From contig NC_007955.1 in NCBI RefSeq assembly GCF_000013725.1, positions 1,085,579-1,149,578 of the forward strand: DNA of 64,000 nt. Reading direction: 5' to 3'. The translations under genes and the position numbers were made by a program. The stretch is from Methanococcoides burtonii DSM 6242 (lineage in GTDB: Archaea > Halobacteriota > Methanosarcinia > Methanosarcinales > Methanosarcinaceae). The notes beneath the pieces are model-generated. The model did no database searches, had not been told where the DNA came from, and saw only the letters and a program-made list of their open reading frames with translations. Of this stretch, positions 58,740 to 64,000 are shown piece after piece; positions within the stretch are counted from its first letter, which is position 1; every line of letters begins with the position of its first letter.

Positions 58740-60224
58740 TTGTTGTGTTCAGGGATCCTAAGACCAATACAAAGATGGTGTGAAAAATTGAGATATAATG
58801 TCGTTCTGGGTGTATTGGGTTCTATTCTCTGGCTACTTGCCGGATTCATGTTCATACCATTATTTGTCGCTATTTATTATGGGGAACCAGTACAGACCTT
58901 TGGCATTCCACTAGCGATCACAGTCCTTGTTGCTTCCATATTTTCATTTTTCTTTAAAAGAAGAGACGAAGAATGGGATCTAAAGGAAGGGTTTTTTATT
59001 GTTGCAATGGGATGGCTTATTGCAGCAGTATTCTATTCATTTCCATACATGCTCGAGGGTGTACCCCCGATAAATGCCTTATTTGAGTCCATGTCAGGAG
59101 TAACAGCTACCGGAGCAACTGCCCTTACTGAAATTGAAAGTCATACAAAAAGCCTGCTCTTCTGGAGAAGCATGACGCAATGGCTTGGTGGCATGGGAAT
59201 TATCATGTTATTCATTGCGATCCTGCCAAAGCTCGGCATTGCAGGACGGCAAATGTTCCGTGCAGAAGTTCCCGGACTTCAGGAAGAACAACTACGACCC
59301 AGGATAAGAGAAACAGCAAAGATCCTGTGGCTCGTTTACATCATACTCTCAGTTGTAGAACTTACCATCCTTCTGATTGCAGGACTATCCTTTTTCGATG
59401 CCATCACCCATACATTTACATCCATATCATGTTCCGGGTTCTCACCTTATTCTGATAGCATAGCAGCATTTAGTGATCCTCTGGTCGAGGGTATCATTAT
59501 GGTGTTCATGTTTCTTGGAGGAGCGAACTTTGCCCTTCATTACAAAACAATATATTCTGACAAAAAAAGCCTGATAAAAGATCAGGAATTCAAGTTCTAC
59601 TTATCAATAATCGTGATAGGTACCCTTGTTCTTGCCTATGTGCTATTCAGGACCGAAGTTTATTCACTTCCTGATGCTTTCCGGTACAGTAGTTTTCATG
59701 TGATATCTATTCTCACAACCACGGGCTATGCAACAGTGGATTTCAATATATGGCCGGATTCTTCCAGATTCATTCTCTTTATACTGATGTTCATAGGAGG
59801 TTGTGCAGGTTCTACTTCTGGCGGTTTGAAAGTAGTACGTTTCCTTCTTCTACTAAAATACACACAGAAGGTGCTTTTCAAGGTAATTCATCCAAAAGCT
59901 ATCGTACCGATCCGTTTTAACAATAAAACTGTTCCAGAAGACATAATACATTCGATAGTTTCTTTTATGATAATATATTTCCTGATATTCTTTGCCAGCT
60001 CGACCCTGCTTGCCCTAATGGGAATGGATTTTGTTACTTCCCTGAGTGCCTCCATTGCAACCCTTGGTAATGTTGGTCCTGGTCTCGGCCTTGTAGGCCC
60101 GATGGCTAATTTTGATGCTATTCCGGACCCAGGCAAATTGATCCTTATCGCTAATATGTGGATCGGAAGACTTGAAGTATTCACAGTAATAGTGCTGTTA
60201 ACACCAGCTTTTTGGAAACGTTGA
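58740..60224 (+). CDS. TrkH-family potassium uptake channel subunit
   Basis: 494 residues, four pseudo-repeats. Selectivity loops are seen as SGVTATGATAL, SISCSGFSP, LTTTGYATVD and ATLGNVGPGLG. TrkH needs the cytoplasmic TrkA subunit; no trkA is in the window. The start is a TTG without a clear ribosome site, as no ATG lies near the N-terminus. Confidence 0.93.
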   Translation: MLCSGILRPIQRWCEKLRYNVVLGVLGSILWLLAGFMFIPLFVAIYYGEPVQTFGIPLAITVLVASIFSFFFKRRDEEWDLKEGFFIVAMGWLIAAVFYSFPYMLEGVPPINALFESMSGVTATGATALTEIESHTKSLLFWRSMTQWLGGMGIIMLFIAILPKLGIAGRQMFRAEVPGLQEEQLRPRIRETAKILWLVYIILSVVELTILLIAGLSFFDAITHTFTSISCSGFSPYSDSIAAFSDPLVEGIIMVFMFLGGANFALHYKTIYSDKKSLIKDQEFKFYLSIIVIGTLVLAYVLFRTEVYSLPDAFRYSSFHVISILTTTGYATVDFNIWPDSSRFILFILMFIGGCAGSTSGGLKVVRFLLLLKYTQKVLFKVIHPKAIVPIRFNNKTVPEDIIHSIVSFMIIYFLIFFASSTLLALMGMDFVTSLSASIATLGNVGPGLGLVGPMANFDAIPDPGKLILIANMWIGRLEVFTVIVLLTPAFWKR

Positions 60225-60434
60225 GATATGAATAAGTTAAATTAATTCGGATTCACATCTCATTAATTTTTTAAATTATCCCCATACAATGATCCGATCT
60301 TATGATTTGTCCTTTTATTCAAGGTACAAACTTTACCCTCAACTCCTTAACATATAAATAATTGAAACGATGAATGTTATTGGGGAGTTTAGATCATCTT
60401 ATTGACATAGACCATATCTTACAGATCCCCACAA

Positions 60435-60668
60435 ATGAAAATAAATGGAGATGTAAGTCAATGCTATCGAAAACTGGATGCGATAAATCTTTATGAGCAG
60501 ATGGCAGCGCTGACAGATAACAAAGAAGTGAAAGAAGTACTTCTGGACATCGCAAAGAAAGAGAAAACGCATGTAGGAGAATTCCAGACACTCTTGTTAA
60601 GAGAAGATGAACAGCAGGTACAGGAAATGGAAAAAGGTAAACTTGAAATTGATGAGATGACAAAATAA
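60435..60668 (+). CDS. Half-ferritin like the encapsulin ferritin domain, N-terminus damaged
   Basis: 77 residues in this frame. LDAINLYEQMAALTD and KKEKTHVGEFQTLLLREDEQQV closely resemble the ferritin-like domain fused to the encapsulin shell of Pyrococcus furiosus (recalled), with the ExxH iron site (EKTH). Family members have about 30 residues before LDAINLYEQ; here only 14. A better ribosome site (GGAGATG, 60447-60453) serves ATG 60461, which reads MLSK out of frame. This suggests an internal deletion joined MLSK to LDAIN in the wrong frame. It may still be made from ATG 60435. Confidence 0.7.
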   Translation: MKINGDVSQCYRKLDAINLYEQMAALTDNKEVKEVLLDIAKKEKTHVGEFQTLLLREDEQQVQEMEKGKLEIDEMTK

Positions 60669-60682
60669 AGGGGAAAAAGCAA

Positions 60683-60952
60683 ATGATGTCTGAAATGCCG
60701 ATCATACCTGAAAATGTTAATAAGGAAGATCTCGACAAGGAACTTATCAGAATTGGTATGATAGCCGAGCTGGATGCTGTCAATTTCTATAAACAAATGA
60801 CCCCCCTTACAAAGGATGAAGACCTGAAAGCAGTGCTTCTGGAAGTGGCCAGGGAGGAAATGGTACATATCGCCATGTTCGAAACAGTATTAATGGAAGT
60901 TGATAGCGTGTATCTCAAGGTTCTCGCAGATTACTCACTCACAAGAAATTAA
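60683..60952 (+). CDS. Half-ferritin paralog (encapsulin-ferritin-like)
   Basis: 89 residues, intact. AELDAVNFYKQMTPLTKDEDLKA and REEMVHIAMFETVLMEV keep the Glu and ExxH iron ligands of two-helix half-ferritins, which dimerise or decamerise to form the ferroxidase site. AAGGGGA precedes the ATG. Fifteen bases after the first half-ferritin, 18 before the flavoprotein. A role in iron storage or peroxide handling is inferred; no encapsulin shell gene is in the window. Confidence 0.75.
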   Translation: MMSEMPIIPENVNKEDLDKELIRIGMIAELDAVNFYKQMTPLTKDEDLKAVLLEVAREEMVHIAMFETVLMEVDSVYLKVLADYSLTRN

Positions 60953-61217
60953 TTAATCAGGAGATAGATCATGAAAGTTGTTGCATTTAATGGAAGTCCA
61001 AGAAAAGAAGGAAATACATCACTTTTACTCAAACATGTCCTTACTGAACTTGAGAACGAAGGTATTGAAACTGAAATAATACAGATAGGTAACAATACAA
61101 TAAGTGGATGTACTGCCTGCATGAAATGTTTTGAGAACAAAGACGAACAATGCGTCATAAAAAGTGATATAGTAAATGATTGTATCAAAAAAATGATAGA
61201 AGCAGATGGTATGATCA

Positions 61218-61225
61218 TTGCATCA
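61218..61225. repeat. Left target-site duplication (8 bp)
   Basis: TTGCATCA, repeated directly at 62478-62485, flanks the IS256-type element exactly. Confidence 0.9.
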
Positions 61226-62477
61226 GGTAGTGTCCCTTAATTGCTGTAACTTTATCCTGTACCCCTCTATGCTTAGTCTTCCATCGTTAAATATCTATTT
61301 CCCGTAATCCAATTTTCATTTTGATCGATCAATACTGCAATCACTAATCTCATCAATGATTCATCATTTGGAAACGCTCCAACAACTTTCGATCTTCTTT
61401 TGACCTCTTTATTCAATCTTTCAATCATATTTGTTGTCTTTATCCGTTTCCAATGTTCCTTTGGAAATGCTTGATAATTGGTCAATCCATGCTGAAATCT
61501 CTCAATTGTTTCTGCTGCTTTCTCAAATCCAGGTCTATCCCATTCAACCATCAATCCCAAGAGTTTTGTTTGATCATCCTGTACTTCTTTAAATGATTCC
61601 ATCGCTTCCTTGTGATGTTTTCTTGGTAATTTCTTTAAAATGAGTCTTTCCAAATGTACTATACACATTTGCCAACTTGCTCCTAAGAATTGCCTTTCAA
61701 CAGCTCTTTGGATACCCTTATGCCCATCTGAAATGACTAGTTCTACCCCTCTTAATCCTCTTTCTTTCAGATCGGTAAACATTTCCTCCCAAAACATAGC
61801 CTCTTCACTGTCAGCAATCTTAACACCTAATATCTCACGATATCCATCATTCTTTACACCTGCAACAATAAACACTGCTTTGTTTACATATCGTACTCGA
61901 TCTCTAACTTTTAGATAAGTAGCATCAACATAAAGATACTTAATTTCATGCTCAATAGGCTTGTTCATAAATCCATGAACAGTTTTGTCAAGATCTTGAG
62001 CAATCCTTGAAACACGTGATCTTGAGATACTTTCCACTCCTAATTGTGAAATTATTTTTTCAACTTTTCTTGTTGAAACACCTTGAACATATGATTCAAC
62101 AATGGCATTTTCGATTGCTTTTTCAGTTCGAGAGTATCTTTCAAATACTTGGGTCGTGAACGGAAAGTCTCTTAGTTGTGGTTTTTTGAGTGTAAGTTCT
62201 CCATGTCTTGTTGTCAGTGACCTATCACGATACCCATTCCTATGAGCTGTTCTTGTTATGCTTCGTTCGTGCTTTCCTGCACCAGATTGTTCTATTGCTT
62301 CCTGTTCCATAACTTCGTTTAAGAAGTATGTTATGAGGGGTTTCAAGGAAACGTTGCTGTCGTTAAGATAATCTGATATTAAATCGTATAATTCCATTGT
62401 CCTGTTCCTTTTTGTTGTTGTAAACCTAACAAAGGTACAGGACTAATTATAATTTACAGCAATTTAGTGACGCTATC
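61226..62477 (-). mobile_element. IS256-family insertion sequence, 1252 bp, complete
   Basis: Terminal inverted repeats of 24 bp match at 20 positions and share the inner core AATTGCTGTAA. One transposase fills the element, on the minus strand. The element is flanked by TTGCATCA duplications and interrupts the flavoprotein gene. Intact ends, ORF and duplication point to a recent insertion. Confidence 0.95.
61273..62397 (-). CDS. IS256/mutator-family transposase
   Basis: 374 residues, slightly shorter than typical 400. DDE residues are found in YVDATYLKV, VISDGHKGI and TTNMIERLNKEVKRR. An N-terminal DNA-binding region (HRNGYRDRSLTTRHGEL) and SRSRVSRI helix precede them. No stop or frameshift. 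Confidence 0.95.
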   Translation of the reverse strand: MELYDLISDYLNDSNVSLKPLITYFLNEVMEQEAIEQSGAGKHERSITRTAHRNGYRDRSLTTRHGELTLKKPQLRDFPFTTQVFERYSRTEKAIENAIVESYVQGVSTRKVEKIISQLGVESISRSRVSRIAQDLDKTVHGFMNKPIEHEIKYLYVDATYLKVRDRVRYVNKAVFIVAGVKNDGYREILGVKIADSEEAMFWEEMFTDLKERGLRGVELVISDGHKGIQRAVERQFLGASWQMCIVHLERLILKKLPRKHHKEAMESFKEVQDDQTKLLGLMVEWDRPGFEKAAETIERFQHGLTNYQAFPKEHWKRIKTTNMIERLNKEVKRRSKVVGAFPNDESLMRLVIAVLIDQNENWITGNRYLTMED

Positions 62478-62485
62478 TTGCATCA
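62478..62485. repeat. Right target-site duplication (8 bp)
   Basis: Second copy of TTGCATCA; the interrupted gene resumes in frame from here. Confidence 0.9.
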
Positions 62486-62830
62486 CCTACGTATTTTGCA
62501 GATATTAGTGCAGAAACTAAAGCCCTTATAGAAAGAGCAGGATTTGTAGCAAAAGCTAACGATGAGCTATTCAAACGCAAGGTCGGTGCTGCTGTTGTCG
62601 CTGCCAGGCGTGGGGGTGCAATTCATGCCTTTGATTCGATCAATCATTTATTCACAATCTCCCAGATGATAATTCCAGGTTCAAGCTACTGGAACATTGG
62701 AATCGGGTTTTTACCGGTAGATGTTGAATCCGATATGGAAGGGATACAGACAATGCAAACACTCGGACAGAATATGGCATGGCTTTTGAAAAAGCTGAAT
62801 GATTAAGGTGAACAAGATCGTTCAGGAGAT

Positions 62831-63355
62831 ATGATGATATTAAAATTCAAAAACAAAGAACCTTCGATATCAGAAACATCATTTGTTGCAGACTCCGCAG
62901 ATATCATCGGTGATGTAAAAATTGGAGAAGGTTCAAGTGTCTGGTTCAATGCGACCATCAGAGGAGACAAGGATGAGATTATTGTCGGTAAAAAAAGCAG
63001 CATTCAGGACAATTGTGTTGTCCACACCGACCCTCCCTTTAAAGTAACGATCGGAGACAATGCAAGCATCGGTCATGGAGCTATTCTCCATGGTTGCACG
63101 ATAGGTAACAATGTCTTAGTGGGAATGAACTCAACTATTCTTGATGGTGCAGAAGTCGGGGAGAACTCCATCATTGGTGCCAACGCCCTTGTCCCATCTG
63201 GAAAGGTAATCCCACCGAACAGTGTTGTAACCGGAGTTCCTGGGAAGATTAGAAGAGAAGCGACCGTTGAAGACATACAGATGATAGCTGAAAATGCAGC
63301 TGAGTATGTCAGACTGGCAACCGAATACAAGCAGCACAGTGCATTTCATTCATAA
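62831..63355 (+). CDS. Gamma carbonic anhydrase-like protein
   Basis: 174 residues, left-handed beta-helix of hexapeptide repeats. Metal ligands are in CVVHTD and GHGAILHGC (three His in all), and WFNATIRGDKD fits the family. It lacks the acidic loop of Cam and is closer to the CamH/YrdA type, so activity is uncertain. GGAG precedes the start. It may once have been in the half-ferritin operon (24 bases after the flavoprotein). Confidence 0.9.
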   Translation: MMILKFKNKEPSISETSFVADSADIIGDVKIGEGSSVWFNATIRGDKDEIIVGKKSSIQDNCVVHTDPPFKVTIGDNASIGHGAILHGCTIGNNVLVGMNSTILDGAEVGENSIIGANALVPSGKVIPPNSVVTGVPGKIRREATVEDIQMIAENAAEYVRLATEYKQHSAFHS

Positions 63356-63495
63356 TATACTTTTTTTGGTGAATTGATGTCACATGGCATTTCTATTTAT
63401 ACGGTTTCTTTTCTTGCAGCATCGAATTCCAAAAATGACTTGAGCTGGAAAAGATCGGAATTTGTTTTACATGTTTATTTAGAATATGAACGTTA

Positions 63496-64000
63496 GGCTC
63501 TGTAGAAATCCTGTTTTAACTTCAACTAACGCCTTATTAATTATATAAGAATAAGTCCCATGTACACGTTTACTCACTAAACACAAGGAGATAATTGTGT
63601 TTGATCCAGATTTTCAATATGGAACACACTTCATAAATTTGTTACTCGTACGTATTCTGTTGTTTTGGGTATTATATTTAGGAGAACACTTGACTTATTT
63701 TACAAAAATAGAGACTCAATTAACATTAATGCAATTGATTTCACTGGATTTACAAGTGGATATTGTAGCAACTATTATTTCTGGCGAATTAAAAAGTGGA
63801 GGCGAAGTTATGTGAAGACCAGCATTTCGGTTGATGTTAGTAAATTTGTGATCACTGGTTACAAGATCTCTGGAAAACCAGTTCATGATACAAAACATGC
63901 AAAGACATTGCTATCGCAATGTCATCACAATAGGAGATCAAGATATTATGTGATGGATAAAGCCTACGATTCTGAAAAAATACACGAATTGACGAGGGAA
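63496..64000 (+). mobile_element. Partial IS4/IS5-type insertion sequence at window edge
   Basis: GGCTCTGTAGAAATCCTG at 63496 looks like the left inverted repeat of an archaeal IS5-like element, followed by transposase sequence to the window end. The right end lies outside. Confidence 0.6.
63665..64000 (+). pseudogene. IS4/IS5-type transposase, partial, frames mixed
   Basis: From about 63665 one frame reads NAIDFTGFTSG, then SYVKTSISVDVSKFVITGYK, and MDKAYDSEKIHELTRE up to the last base; these match the DDE region of IS5-type transposases (Asp in AIDFTG, Asp in MDKAYD). The frame with the nearest start codon (63597, with AAGGAG upstream) is different, so the gene may be frameshifted. The C-terminal end is outside the window. 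Confidence 0.6.

Larger units (their letters stand above)
60971..62806 (+). pseudogene. Iron-sulfur flavoprotein split by an IS256-type insertion
   Basis: The two parts, 60971-61225 and 62486-62806, join in frame when the element and one copy of its 8-bp duplication are removed, giving about 191 residues. The first part has an FMN-site GSPRKEGNTS and the compact CTACMKC...C motif (CX2CX2CX7C) of Isf flavoproteins; the second has [11 protein letters not shown] and a flavodoxin-like end. Isf proteins pass electrons from ferredoxin and help against oxygen species. As found, the gene encodes only the first 90 residues. Confidence 0.9.

Noticed and set aside
1-64000. CRISPR array or cas genes
   Set aside because: No regularly spaced direct repeats and no Cas proteins were seen.

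Overview
This window is about 40 percent GC and looks like chromosomal DNA of a methylotrophic methanogen of the Methanosarcinales, probably close to Methanococcoides (inferred from gene content, not from a database search). The evidence is a complete coenzyme F430 operon (cfbA-cfbE-cfbD-cfbC-cfbB), a corrinoid:coenzyme M methyltransferase, archaeal lipid genes (egsA, carS), PurP, archaeal GatD, a two-repeat tRNA-intron endonuclease, DUF2150, UPF0179 and DUF63 proteins, and short-spaced GGAGG-type ribosome sites.

Layout. 0-14.5 kb: an HD hydrolase, a TctA-type membrane protein, the methyltransferase, superoxide reductase, a CooC-like ATPase, a CDF efflux pump, aroC, a DapL-like aminotransferase, an exported acetolactate decarboxylase, and a znuACB-type metal uptake operon with a perfect 17-base operator-like palindrome at its promoter. 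14.6-18.1 kb: two direct copies of an IS1-like element flank a dicarboxylate/amino acid:cation symporter. 18.1-30 kb: two sensor kinases, argH, gatD, a type IV pilin, purP, spoIIM-DUF63 and egsA. 30-39 kb: UPF0179, DUF2150, the cfb operon coupled to endA, then alaX. 38.9-41.7 kb: a two-gene CcmF system and rubrerythrin. 41.8-51.4 kb: a frameshifted exported protein, an iron/corrinoid ABC importer, a flavoredoxin-like protein, carS, pyrE, hcp and a cupin. 51.4-64 kb: purD, argF, tRNA-Leu(CAG) and yggS/trkH genes, among many decayed genes and gaps. Near the end, an operon of two half-ferritins and an iron-sulfur flavoprotein is broken by an IS256-type element. The window ends inside another insertion sequence.

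The observation most worth following is genetic-code related. None of 58 protein genes whose stop codon was read uses TAG to terminate. The CcmF C-terminal-half gene has a single in-frame TAG in the middle of an otherwise continuous family match. That fits decoding of UAG as pyrrolysine, or at least readthrough, as known in methylamine-using Methanosarcinales. One IS1-like copy also carries an in-frame TAG, and both copies share a frame change at an eight-A run, as expected for -1 slippage. The second interesting locus is the half-ferritin operon. Its first gene resembles the ferritin-like domain fused to the Pyrococcus encapsulin shell protein and seems to have lost its N-terminus by an internal deletion. 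Its third gene is cut by the IS256-type element with a clean 8-bp target duplication, so an iron-storage/redox module appears to be caught in decay.
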